DNA from: RUG11237 sp050874665
Lineage (GTDB): Bacteria > Bacillota > Clostridia > Lachnospirales > Lachnospiraceae
DNA length: 64,000 nt
Assembly: GCA_050874665.1 (NCBI GenBank)
Contig: JBNMLC010000002.1
Coordinates: forward strand, 186,001-250,000
Direction of reading: 5' to 3'
Of the stretch, positions 8,653 to 16,575 are shown in pieces. Both the position numbers and the translations under genes were made by a program. A model generated the notes under the pieces. The model was not told the origin of the DNA. It saw only the letters and a program-made list of their open reading frames with translations, and did not search any database. The stretch's first letter is position 1. Every line of letters begins with the position of its first letter.

Positions 8653-9008
8653 CGGACAGGCAAGCAAGGCAACAGCGCAACAATGCAGGGTATTAGAATT
8701 TTGCAGTCTTGGAATTGCGTTGTTGAAGAATGCAAGGTTGCAAAAATTATAGACATTGCAATGTTGCGCTGTTGAGAGAAAGCGGAAAGCTGCGGTGTCA
8801 AGGCGGTGAAAAGCCGCCCACCGTCCGCAGGACGGTATGCTGTCTAACGGACAGCTTGCTCCCGGCAGGGCGCAAAACCTGCATGCAGGTTGCATTTTTG
8901 TTGTCGTAGCTGACAAAAGTGCTTTTGCGTTTACTTTCGACGAAAGTAACAAAGCCTGCGCCGTATCCGGCTCTAATATGACAGATAGAAGAAAGTGGAA
9001 GATTGCCT
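8653..9008 (+). other. Candidate transfer origin: cluster of inverted repeats before mobV
   Basis: No gene is supported. The stretch is GC-richer than its surroundings and packed with dyads. CAACAGCGCAACAATGCA (8670-8687) is complementary to 8757-8774 with one mismatch. ACCGTCC-GCA-GGACGGT lies at 8820-8836, AACCTGCATGCAGGTT at 8876-8891 and TTACTTTCG-A-CGAAAGTAA at 8931-8949. Position directly upstream of a MobV relaxase gene is where oriT sites of this family lie. Function inferred. Confidence 0.45.
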
Positions 9009-10600
9009 ATGGAGAGAACGATAAGTGCAATGATAGGAAAAGGTTCTGTGAACCATAATACCAGAGCATTTACAACTAAGAATGTGGATAAAAATAGAAG
9101 TGCCTATAATGTGGAATTTTGCCATGAAGATATTAAACAGGTTTATCACAATCTGTTTGATGAAGCACTAGAACGATATAATGCCAAGCAGAAACGTAAA
9201 GATCGAGTGATTGATAATTATTATGAAAAAATCAGGAGGGGCAAGCAGGAAAAGTTATTTCATGAAGTAATATTTCAGATCGGAAATAAAGATGATATGA
9301 ATGCCAAAAGTGAAGATGGATTGTTGGCAAAAAGGATTTTAACAGAATTTATGGACGAGTTCCAAGCTAGAAACCCGAACTTGTATGTATTCTCGGCACA
9401 TTTGCATATTGATTTTGTACCATATATTACAGGAAGTAAGCGAGGTCTTGATACAAGGGTATCATTAAAATCTGCACTGGCGGAAGAAGGCTTCACTGGT
9501 GGTACTAGAGGTGCTACCGAATTAAATCAGTGGATTGCATCAGAGAAGAAAGAACTTGCTACAGTCATGGAGCGATATGGTGTGGAATGATTGCAAAAGG
9601 GTACACATGAGAAACATTTGTCGGTGCTCGAATTTGAAAAGAAAGAGCGTGCAAAAGAAGTAGCAAAATTGGATAGCCAGAAGCAGGAAATATCTTCGAT
9701 GGTTGTACAGCTTGGTGAAGAGGTTTCTGTAAAGAAACAGGAATTAAAGAATGCTACTGCTGAAAAAGAACTGGCAGAGGAGGCTACGCAAAGGGCAAAA
9801 GAAGAAGGTGCTGTGGCCAACAGGAAAAAGAAGTATTGCTTGCAAGTAATCAGGATTTGAGGGTGGAAAATGCAAGGCTTGAGAGTCGCAAAGATAGACT
9901 TCGTATGGAAAATCATGATTTGAAGGAGAAGCAGTTACGGTTACAGACTGACAATGAAGAACTGGAACAGCGGCATGAAGATTTACAATACACGAATAGT
10001 GAATTGCAGAATGTGAATGACCAGCTATTCGCTGACAATCATACTCTGGAGCAAAAGAATGATTTATTGCAATCGGATAATCAAGCATTAAGACAAAAAT
10101 ACAATGATTTGCAACAGGATAATGTTCAGCTTGAAAAGAAACAGAATGAGCTTAAGAGTAATATAGAGCAGATGGTACAGTCAGAGCAGTTATTGCAGCG
10201 TGATGTAAGGAAGTATGATGAAGCGCCGGATTGGCAGTTGCCGGAACCGGGAGCATTTGCAAGTGCTAAGTCGTTCCGCAATAAGGTAGGAATACCATTT
10301 GTGAATAGGCTTAAGACACTGATAAAGAATCTGACAATCCAGTGTATAAGGCTGAAAGAGGAAGTATTACAGTTACGGAAGGAAAAGAACAGATTGTCAG
10401 ATGATGTGGAATTTTACAAGGGCAAGATTAAGGATATGAGTGGTAAGGCGGAGCTGTTGCAGGAAAAGGCTGATGATCTGGAACGTGTGAAGAGATATGC
10501 CGGTGCGGAGCAGATTGATACAATTATTTGTAAGGTAAAGGAACAGGAGCGTACAGAACAGCCGGATAGGCGGTATGACAGATATTATGGAACAAGATAA
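9009..10600 (+). pseudogene. mobV: MobV/Pre-family relaxase, multiply broken
   Basis: Frames 9009-9590, 9591-9860 and 9836-10600 together form one MobV relaxase: N-terminal nuclease domain and a long coiled-coil tail. Three lesions are visible. The metal-binding motif that in this family reads roughly HxHMDExTPHLHID is shortened to AHLHIDFVPY (near 9400), as expected from deletion between two similar HLH codons. A Trp codon after YGVE is TGA (9588-9590). A one-base frameshift occurs near 9830, located by comparison with 18893-19826. The loss of the HMDE-TP residues should abolish nicking. Start ATG at 9009 follows only a weak ribosome site. Confidence 0.85.
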
Positions 10601-10700
10601 AGGAAAATTATAGATTAAAATAGTTTTGAAAGTATGATGTAAGAAATAAAAGCATGGAATTTAAAAAATTCAAGGGTAATAGAAAATTTGTGAACTGTGT

Positions 10701-10747
10701 TTTCTGTTCAATCATTTTTAACAAATGTTAAGATGATTGAACAGAAA
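10701..10747. repeat. Long palindrome with nested TTAAC dyad
   Basis: Perfect 15-bp arms TTTCTGTTCAATCAT (10701-10715) and ATGATTGAACAGAAA (10733-10747) enclose the dyad TTAACAAATGTTAA. Half-sites of that inner dyad lie around the xis promoter at 5811-5875. It follows the relaxase remnant and faces the convergent cargo operon. It could be a repressor/Int site, a boundary or a bidirectional transcript end. Confidence 0.6.
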
Positions 10748-10803
10748 ATGTTAAATAAGTTGCTTTTACATTTTTTGACAATTAATATAAAAATATATAA
10801 ATT

Positions 10804-11730
10804 TTATTCTATTATTGAATTACGAATGTGGCTGAGAATTACATTTGATGCGGCCTCTTTTAATTCATATATATAATCAATATGTTTAATAACTGGACGA
10901 GTATTAGCTGTGGAACGTGTTACACCATTAATGTCAGTGGTTTCGACTTCTACATAGCCATTTTGAATAGCTTTTTGGGCACCTATATTGCTGTGAATAT
11001 TGTTAATATTTTGTAATTCTTTTTCTATCATTTCAGAATCGACATTTAATCCAGTATCTGAAAAAGATTGATATGTGACATATTTTATTGCTAAATTAGC
11101 ATCTTTAAATTCTTTGATGGTTTTTTCAGGATTTTCCTGAATATATTTTAATGTGTCCGCATCTGGATTGGGAATTTGATATTTAATTTTAAGCTTTTGA
11201 ATTTGGTGTTCGTTTTGTAAAGTATTTCGCAAATTATTAATGTCGAGTCCTTCGGTATATTGATTAACTGTAAATGAATAATTTAAATGTGCTAATTTAC
11301 AAGCAGAATTTAATATTCCTTCAAATGCAAATAAAAATTCTTTATATCCAAAACGTAAAGTACGCTGGTAGCTTACCATTTCTCGAAAAACATCATAATA
11401 GAATTCAGATGTTTCAGTATTTTGAATTTTTTTGGAGATAATTTCCTTATTATTTTTATCAAAATCCTTATAATTAAGATATGATTTTTTGTGTATATAT
11501 CCAATTAATTCATTATCATTCTTTTCTTTAACAGATAAACTATATTCGATATCTTCAACAATTGTTTTATTATCTACTTGTTTGGTGTAATGATGAGTAT
11601 ATGTAATGTCATCCTTTAATGCATTAAGTACATTAGATAAAATTGTTCTAAAAGAGACATTATTAGTAAGAACATCTCCGAGTTGAGATGAACTCATATT
11701 AATTTTTCCAAAGTAAAGTGCAATAGACAT
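10804..11730 (-). CDS. Unknown protein, second gene of a two-gene cargo operon
   Basis: 308 residues; ATG at 11730 preceded by AGGAGG. I do not recognise the family. The protein is soluble, Asn/Lys/Ile-rich and mostly helical after a beta-rich N-terminal third (SIALYFGKINMSSSQLG at the start; paired YTHHYTKQ and DIEYSLSV strands). No nuclease, ATPase or HEPN motif is visible. It begins 9 bp after the membrane-protein gene, so the two are almost certainly cotranscribed and functionally linked. Base composition is much more AT-rich than the element A backbone, as expected for acquired cargo. Pairing with a membrane protein would fit a defence or toxin-type module, but that is conjecture. Confidence 0.65.
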   Translation of the reverse strand: MSIALYFGKINMSSSQLGDVLTNNVSFRTILSNVLNALKDDITYTHHYTKQVDNKTIVEDIEYSLSVKEKNDNELIGYIHKKSYLNYKDFDKNNKEIISKKIQNTETSEFYYDVFREMVSYQRTLRFGYKEFLFAFEGILNSACKLAHLNYSFTVNQYTEGLDINNLRNTLQNEHQIQKLKIKYQIPNPDADTLKYIQENPEKTIKEFKDANLAIKYVTYQSFSDTGLNVDSEMIEKELQNINNIHSNIGAQKAIQNGYVEVETTDINGVTRSTANTRPVIKHIDYIYELKEAASNVILSHIRNSIIE

Positions 11731-11739
11731 AATTTCCTC

Positions 11740-12447
11740 CTAAAATGGTAATAATGTATAAAAAAATGCAAATATAAAACTGGCAAAGATAAATGATCCA
11801 CCAATAACAATCATTAGTCTGGATAATTTATATAAAGCAATTGACTTAAAATTATCTGAGACACAATCCCAAATCATTAATGATGTAGCTGAATCGTTTA
11901 TATTATTTATGACGTAACTTTCATAATTTTTAGATTCACAAAGCATAATTTTTAAGCTTTGCAAATTAGGTAAATCATAAAAATCTTCACGTATTGTCGG
12001 TAAAAAAACTGATATGTTATGACTCCCAACATTAAAAGTAATTTTACTATTTTCTAAGATTTGATAAGTAAATTCTTTATTGTACAAGGTACTATATGAT
12101 TCTCTTTTTATAAATGGCCAACGATGCCACTCATTTTCAGGACAAAGTTCCTTAAAAAGAATGTTTATGTTACAGCAAAAATGCTCATATACACTTGATA
12201 AAATAATTGAAAAAACACTAACAATAGCAGAACCAAATGTTGCAAATATTGAGCCTAAAGCAATAGTATCTGACAAATTTGTAGTATTAGATAGGCATAA
12301 TCTGAATATAAAAAAAGTACTAATTATACATAAAATAAAACAAATTAAGTATATAATGTGATATATGTGTAAATGATTAATTTTCTTTTTTTTAGGGGTT
12401 GTATATTTAGTAACTTGTCCTGGTTTAATTTTAAAGGCATTAGCCAA
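11740..12447 (-). CDS. Unknown membrane protein, first gene of a two-gene cargo operon
   Basis: About 235 residues if translation starts at TTG 12447 (LANAFKIKPGQ), which has AAGGAG nine bases upstream; the frame is open to 12486 without a ribosome site. Two hydrophobic segments lie near the N-terminus (IIYLICFILCIISTFFIF; IFATFGSAIVSVFSIIL) and one at the C-terminus (MIVIGGSFIFASFIFAFFY). A roughly 110-residue soluble domain lies between. No family recognised. A membrane anchor plus internal soluble domain, upstream of an unknown soluble protein, is compatible with a membrane effector, but nothing proves it. Confidence 0.6.
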   Translation of the reverse strand: MANAFKIKPGQVTKYTTPKKKKINHLHIYHIIYLICFILCIISTFFIFRLCLSNTTNLSDTIALGSIFATFGSAIVSVFSIILSSVYEHFCCNINILFKELCPENEWHRWPFIKRESYSTLYNKEFTYQILENSKITFNVGSHNISVFLPTIREDFYDLPNLQSLKIMLCESKNYESYVINNINDSATSLMIWDCVSDNFKSIALYKLSRLMIVIGGSFIFASFIFAFFYTLLPF

Positions 12448-12611
12448 GGTAACATTCTCCTTTCTATCAACTGATAGTATATACAAACTATATTAACATA
12501 TTTACATCAATAAGTAAATATATTCAGAAAATTATATTAAATGTTTAGTGTAAAACTTGAAACAGTAAAATGATACTAAACGGGAATAAAATATTGGGGT
12601 AACGAATTAAT

Positions 12612-12747
12612 TGGCTCCATTTTGGCTCTAAAAATTTTAGACGAGGTACACAAAAATGCAAAATAAGATGAATATGAAGAATAAAACGCACAAATGTGTA
12701 CCAAGAAACAGCCAGATAAATCTCTCAGCCCAAGAGTTTGAATAATG
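12612..12747 (+). repeat. 136-bp direct repeat, left copy (element end)
   Basis: Matches 23393-23528 over its whole length with about seven substitutions and no gap. Contains heptamers TGGCTCC/TGGCTCT at 12612 and 12623 and the inverted pair GGTACACAAAAATGC (12645-12659) and GCACAAATGTGTACC (12688-12702). The latter motif also lies in the element B xis promoter. It ends in a GAATAATG core-like sequence. Interpreted as an end of an integrative element. Confidence 0.75.
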
Positions 12748-12752
12748 GATTA

Positions 12753-12821
12753 AAATGCCGAAAGCCTGTATTTATGCAGGTTTCCGGCATTTGTTTTATC
12801 AAATGGCTCTAGTTTGGCTCT
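12753..12821. repeat. Hairpin plus TGGCTCT heptamer pair
   Basis: AAATGCCGAAAGCCTG (12753-12768) pairs with CAGGTTTCCGGCATTT (12777-12792) with two mismatches. TGGCTCT follows at 12804-12810 and 12815-12821. The same order of parts occurs at 3568-3637 and, interrupted, at 28042-28145. Confidence 0.65.
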
Positions 12822-12859
12822 ATTTGTGGGGAGAATAATGTATCATCATTGCAGAGCAG

Positions 12860-13183
12860 ATGCAGACAGCCATAGCAGAAAATAACGGGATGGCACTTGA
12901 ACAGAATGAATATGAGAGAAGATATGTTCACCTTACTGAAAGGTACAATACTATCAAATCAGAATATGACAAGATTTCAGAACAGATTGAAAGCAAGAAA
13001 GCACAGAAGGAGTTGTTCAAGAGGTTCATCCAAGCATTGGAAAAGCAGGGGACTTTAGTAGAAGAATTCGATGATGGACTTTAGAGCAGCCTTGTGCAGG
13101 AAGTAGTAGTAAAGGCTAAGAATGATATACGATTTATCTTCAAGAACGGGTTTGACCTTTTGTATTGCAGAAATATGACATAA
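12860..13183 (+). pseudogene. C-terminal remnant of a large serine recombinase
   Basis: The frame encodes the coiled-coil end of a large serine recombinase (resolvase/TndX type): LTERYNTIKSEYDKISEQIE, then KKAQKELFKRFIQALEKQ. At 13082 a TAG replaces what is normally a Trp codon. After it the same frame continues SSLVQEVVVKAKNDIRFIFKNG to a stop at 13181-13183. No catalytic domain is present anywhere upstream. This is a scar of an earlier insertion at the same attachment region, lying directly next to the hairpin and heptamers. Confidence 0.7.
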
Positions 13184-13274
13184 AAAGGATATGCGAATCT
13201 GCCGATATAAGGTATAATAGATATATTAAGGACATTAAAAACAATTATAGAACTATTTATACAGGAGCAAATAT

Positions 13275-13901
13275 ATGAATTTTGTAAAAAGAAATTTTCC
13301 AATCGTAATGAATTTGATATCAGTAATATTTATTATTATTTCTATTGAAAGTGTCACAAGCAATGGGATAACCGAGGGCAGAAATACCTTTTATAAAACA
13401 ATATCCTTTAGTTCAAAACCATTTAATCTTAATAATGGAGACAAGGTGAGTTATTTGCTATTAAATGTTTTATTCTTTGTTGGATTATTATTTCTTGTGG
13501 TATCTGCTATTGATTATTATAAGACTAATAAAATAAAAAGCATTATTTTGATAATATCAGACATAATTTTTTCTGCCATTTCATTTGTATTATTCCAAAA
13601 TGGTAACTATCTATTGATGACAGGATTTGTAATTACCATATTTATGTTACAATTTTTGTTGCAATCTAATTGGAAAAATAAAGTATACGCTGCAATGACA
13701 ATAGCATTCAGCATTGGTTTATGGATTATAAATGTTTATTCCTTAATTAAGCAATTTACAATGATGATTGGTGTTGCAGATGTTGCAGGTGCTTTATTAG
13801 ATGATTTAATTACAACATCAAGAACTAATGCTATATGTTTATGCCTTTTTATTATACCTTGCATAACATCAATCATTGGAAGTATTAAATCACAAGAATA
13901 G
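13275..13901 (+). CDS. Unknown six-helix membrane protein
   Basis: 208 residues; ATG preceded by CAGGAG. Roughly six hydrophobic segments are visible, for example MNLISVIFIIISIESV, LLLNVLFFVGLLFLVVSAI and IILIISDIIFSAISFVLF, with short loops. No transporter, protease or enzyme motif is recognised. It stands alone behind the recombinase scar and has a TATAAT-like hexamer at about 13210. Very AT-rich, consistent with cargo of element B. Function unknown. Confidence 0.65.
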   Translation: MNFVKRNFPIVMNLISVIFIIISIESVTSNGITEGRNTFYKTISFSSKPFNLNNGDKVSYLLLNVLFFVGLLFLVVSAIDYYKTNKIKSIILIISDIIFSAISFVLFQNGNYLLMTGFVITIFMLQFLLQSNWKNKVYAAMTIAFSIGLWIINVYSLIKQFTMMIGVADVAGALLDDLITTSRTNAICLCLFIIPCITSIIGSIKSQE

Positions 13902-14420
13902 AAAAATTCATCATAAAAATACACAAAATATCGCATCACTTATAGTTCAACTTGAATACGAAGTGGGAGGCGAATGTTATAATCCAAATTCATATGACGT
14001 TATCAAAGGGGGCAAATGAACACTCTCTTTGAACACCCTTTAAGGGGACAATCGTTAAGATTGTATCATTTTTAATGTCTCAACGAACCATTGCTCTTGT
14101 GGGTATTGTCCGTATCGTGACAGCTGCTGCTGTACATTGTCAAAGAGGTAAAATACTAAAGAAAAGCATTGTAAGTATTAAAGATGAGAGAGTAGTTTAT
14201 GTGTAAGCACAAAGAGCATTTATAAGAAATAATAATCTGAAAGAATTACATATACTCTTGCAGAGGCATTAGCTCTTATGTTAGGATACTATCTAAGGAA
14301 AGTACCCATGACAGGGTGGTAGCCTCCCGAGTTTTATGATACCGGGCAACCGGAATACATAGGAAGGGGTGCTAGGTGCCAGTGGCACCTGTTTAGCACT
14401 GACCGAAACGGAGTGTAGAC
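13902..14420. other. Intergenic stretch with eroded coding remnants
   Basis: No intact gene is supported. A 43-codon frame near 14076-14207 has no family or ribosome site. At 14257-14305 lies one copy of a 49-bp repeat. The rest reads as degenerate sequence leading to the small toxin gene. Confidence 0.4.
14257..14305 (+). repeat. 49-bp dispersed repeat, copy 1
   Basis: Aligns without gaps to 31379-31427, about three quarters identical, sharing CTTGCAGAGG and TAGGATACTAT. In one frame the copies read LAEALALMLGYYLRKV and LAEVLYHVLGYYLKKV, so both look like remnants of one gene family, which I cannot name. Confidence 0.5.
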
Positions 14421-14546
14421 GTGGCGCCGATGACGGCTTATGAGATCATTTCGATTTTCATTGGGATATTAGCATTGCTGATGTCCTTTGGTAGCTTGAT
14501 TGTAGCGTTGCTTGCCTTTCTCGATAAGAGAAACAAGCGAAAATAA
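14421..14546 (+). CDS. Small holin-like toxin (type I toxin-antitoxin family)
   Basis: 41 residues from GTG at 14421 (GGAG seven bases upstream) or 38 from ATG at 14430. The sequence TAYEIISIFIGILALLMSFG followed by one continuous hydrophobic helix and a basic tail (LDKRNKRK) is that of the putative holin-like toxin family, whose members are membrane toxins silenced by antisense RNA. A perfect hairpin lies 4 bp after the stop. Recognised from sequence; toxicity and an antisense RNA are inferred. Confidence 0.8.
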   Translation: MAPMTAYEIISIFIGILALLMSFGSLIVALLAFLDKRNKRK

Positions 14547-14550
14547 AAAT

Positions 14551-14578
14551 GCCTATCCTGTCTGCCAACAGGATAGGC
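14551..14578. terminator. Hairpin behind the small toxin gene, possible antisense-RNA region
   Basis: GCCTATCCTGT and ACAGGATAGGC form an 11-bp perfect stem with a six-base loop directly behind the small toxin. The perfect palindrome TGTCCTTAAGGACA follows at 14581-14594. No long T run on either strand, so it may be an RNA-stability or toxin/antitoxin pairing element rather than a plain terminator. Confidence 0.5.
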
Positions 14579-14614
14579 GGTGTCCTTAAGGACATTCATT
14601 AACCTAAACTCGGA

Positions 14615-14646
14615 GCATCCACCTTTGGAGTGGGTGCTTTCTGTTT
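14615..14646 (+). terminator. Rho-independent terminator of the toxin transcript
   Basis: GCATCCAC (14615-14622) pairs with GTGGGTGC (14630-14637) and is followed by TTTCTGTTT. Confidence 0.65.
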
Positions 14647-14685
14647 AATTAGATATTATCACGAAATGTTTGTAAAATCAAGAAG

Positions 14686-15645
14686 CTAAAAGCGATTACA
14701 TATAGATATATTGTTTTTCATATATTGATTAAAAGTTATATCGTAGTCTAGATGTAAACGTCCATTCATAACAATTGACTTAGAAATAGAGATTCTAGAA
14801 TCCGAATGGATAGAAAGCCATTTATTAATACAATTATAAACACTTTTTATAGAATCTGCAATTTCTTGTGATTTTGTGCCAGAAAGTTTTAATTTTAGTA
14901 ATAGAGATTCTTTTTCGTAAATGGGATACATAGCAGTATAAAAGGATTGTACATTTTCACCATCTAATAGCCACATAGCGTCATAGAATATTTTTCCTTG
15001 GTTATTTTTTGCGTAATTGCTTTCTTGAATGTCGATATTCTCATATTTTCCACATACTATATAGTCATTAGACACAATAGAATTAAATATATCTTTAAAA
15101 GCATTATATGAATTAATGAAATCAATGAGAATAGAAATATCCTCTTGATTAGCATATTTGCATACAACAGGCTCATTTATGATATCATCAATATATGTAT
15201 CAAATGAGTCGAATTCACTAAAAAGAATAATACCAGAAAAAGTATTATCAGAAATTAGTTTGAAAAGCTCTTTTTCGGAATACGTTAAAAGTTTATTTAA
15301 AGAATCTTCATCGCCATTTTTTTCATCTTCAAGTTTATAGTAGAAATATTCTGTGAAATAAATAAATCGAGCAAAAACATTAATCACGTTATTATTTATT
15401 TTCTGCGAAATTTTATCCTGTGTATGTTTTTCCAGTGCTGAGACATACAGATTATATATTATAAAAATAACAGGTAATGAAAAGATAGATGCTGAGAAGC
15501 TTATAAGCCAGCTGTTCCATGGTTCGTCAATATTAAGAAATAAAGGTACAGCTAATGCAATAACAGAAAGAATGTAACAAAATAAGTATTTTAAGATGAC
15601 TTCTTTCAATATAAAATTTAGAGTATGTTTAATTCGTTTTTCCAT
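14686..15645 (-). CDS. Unknown membrane-anchored protein
   Basis: 319 residues; ATG at 15645 with AAAGGAG upstream. Two adjacent N-terminal membrane helices (YLFCYILSVIALAVPLFL; ISFSASIFSLPVIFIIYNLY) are followed by a cytosolic, mainly helical domain of about 240 residues rich in Asp, Glu, Asn and Ile. No known catalytic motif is visible. It lies 21 bp downstream of, and on the same strand as, the element B XRE regulator, so it may be coregulated with the element's lysogeny-like state. Two helices plus a large soluble domain is a layout shared by many bacterial membrane effectors; no closer assignment is possible. Confidence 0.65.
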   Translation of the reverse strand: MEKRIKHTLNFILKEVILKYLFCYILSVIALAVPLFLNIDEPWNSWLISFSASIFSLPVIFIIYNLYVSALEKHTQDKISQKINNNVINVFARFIYFTEYFYYKLEDEKNGDEDSLNKLLTYSEKELFKLISDNTFSGIILFSEFDSFDTYIDDIINEPVVCKYANQEDISILIDFINSYNAFKDIFNSIVSNDYIVCGKYENIDIQESNYAKNNQGKIFYDAMWLLDGENVQSFYTAMYPIYEKESLLLKLKLSGTKSQEIADSIKSVYNCINKWLSIHSDSRISISKSIVMNGRLHLDYDITFNQYMKNNISICNRF

Positions 15646-15666
15646 AATTGGTCTCCTTTGTAATCT

Positions 15667-16200
15667 CTAATAAACTTTCACAGTAAGGCGGTCAGTCCCT
15701 TTTTTGACAACCATATTGTCATCAAGCAGATGTTGCTTGATTTCTTCGATATTTTCATTGATATGCTGCAAACTGTCAGCATACTCTTCTTCTGAATATT
15801 CATCTTTAGCATTTATCATATTTTCACGAATTTCCAGAGCTTTCATATAGGTACAAAGTTTTTTGTTGATGAGGTTATTTTTAAAGGACAGTTTAACAGT
15901 AGATGGTTTGAAATGGCCCTTATCGTCCTTATCTGCCTCAAATTTCATATCAATTTGATCATCTAATTTAAACAGTAATGATAATACATCAGAAACTGTT
16001 TCTATATCAAAATCCATGAAAATATTAATGCTTATGCCTAGTGCATTGGCAATCTTTAAAAGCTGGTCAGGCTTTGGATTACGGATTCCATATTCATATT
16101 TCTTTATTGTTGCAGAGTTTATGCCGGACAACTGACCAAGCGTTTTCTGCGACATTTCACGCATATTGCGAAAGTATTTAATCTTTTCTCTAGTAGTCAT
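15667..16200 (-). CDS. XRE-family transcriptional regulator (element B)
   Basis: 177 residues; ATG at 16200 after AGGAGC. The N-terminal Cro/C1 helix-turn-helix is clear (MSQKTLGQLSGINSATIKKYEYGIRNPKPDQLLKIANALG). The C-terminal part contains a charged helical segment and an EYSEEEYADSLQHINENIEEI stretch. It faces xis across a 165-bp region carrying three copies of a GTGTACC motif, one exactly within the xis promoter spacer, so it is the likely repressor of xis-int. Divergent from the element A regulator outside the DNA-binding helices. Confidence 0.85.
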   Translation of the reverse strand: MTTREKIKYFRNMREMSQKTLGQLSGINSATIKKYEYGIRNPKPDQLLKIANALGISINIFMDFDIETVSDVLSLLFKLDDQIDMKFEADKDDKGHFKPSTVKLSFKNNLINKKLCTYMKALEIRENMINAKDEYSEEEYADSLQHINENIEEIKQHLLDDNMVVKKGTDRLTVKVY

Positions 16201-16279
16201 AAAAATGCTCCTTTATGATTTGTTACCCCTATTCTATCACAGTGGGACACATTTGTTTATAAAAATTTGATTTAATCAC

Positions 16280-16308
16280 TTGATAGACACAAATGTGTAC
16301 CGCATAAT
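16280..16308 (+). promoter_or_regulatory. Element B xis promoter with embedded operator dyad
   Basis: TTGATA (16280-16285), 17-bp spacer, CATAAT (16303-16308). The spacer begins with the dyad GACACAAATGTGTACC (16286-16301). Related copies lie at 16244-16256 (inverted) and 16324-16337, and in both 136-bp end repeats. RNA polymerase and a bound repressor could not easily coexist here. Confidence 0.7.
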
Positions 16309-16365
16309 ATGGATGAATAAGGTCGCAAAAGTGTACCGAAATGAAACACGAAAGGAAAACGCAAT

Positions 16366-16557
16366 ATGGAGAATACGATGAAGATGTATGTAACAGCAGA
16401 TGAAGCAGCGCAGATTCTTGGAGTATCAAGAGGATATGCTTACAAAATCATTCGTGGTCTTAACAATGAACTAAAAGAAAAGGGCTATCGAGTGATTTCA
16501 GGCAAAGTGCCTACAAAGTATTTTGAAGAAAAGTTTTATGGTATGGTAGTTGGTTAA
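16366..16557 (+). CDS. xis: Excisionase-like helix-turn-helix protein (element B)
   Basis: 63 residues; ATG preceded by AAAGGA. The pattern TADEAAQILGVSRGYAYKIIRGLN and the C-terminal YFEEKFYG match the element A copy. Excisionase/MerR-type winged helix-turn-helix; followed by int after 18 bp. Probable recombination directionality factor. Confidence 0.8.
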   Translation: MENTMKMYVTADEAAQILGVSRGYAYKIIRGLNNELKEKGYRVISGKVPTKYFEEKFYGMVVG

Positions 16558-16575
16558 TGGAGAGGAGATGATGAT

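Noticed and set aside
9836..10600. Separate coiled-coil gene of 254 codons
   Set aside because: It is the out-of-frame continuation of the MobV relaxase tail, as shown by the aligned copy in element B.
14076..14207. 43-codon frame beginning MSQRTIALVG
   Set aside because: No ribosome site, no recognised family, and it lies in eroded sequence.
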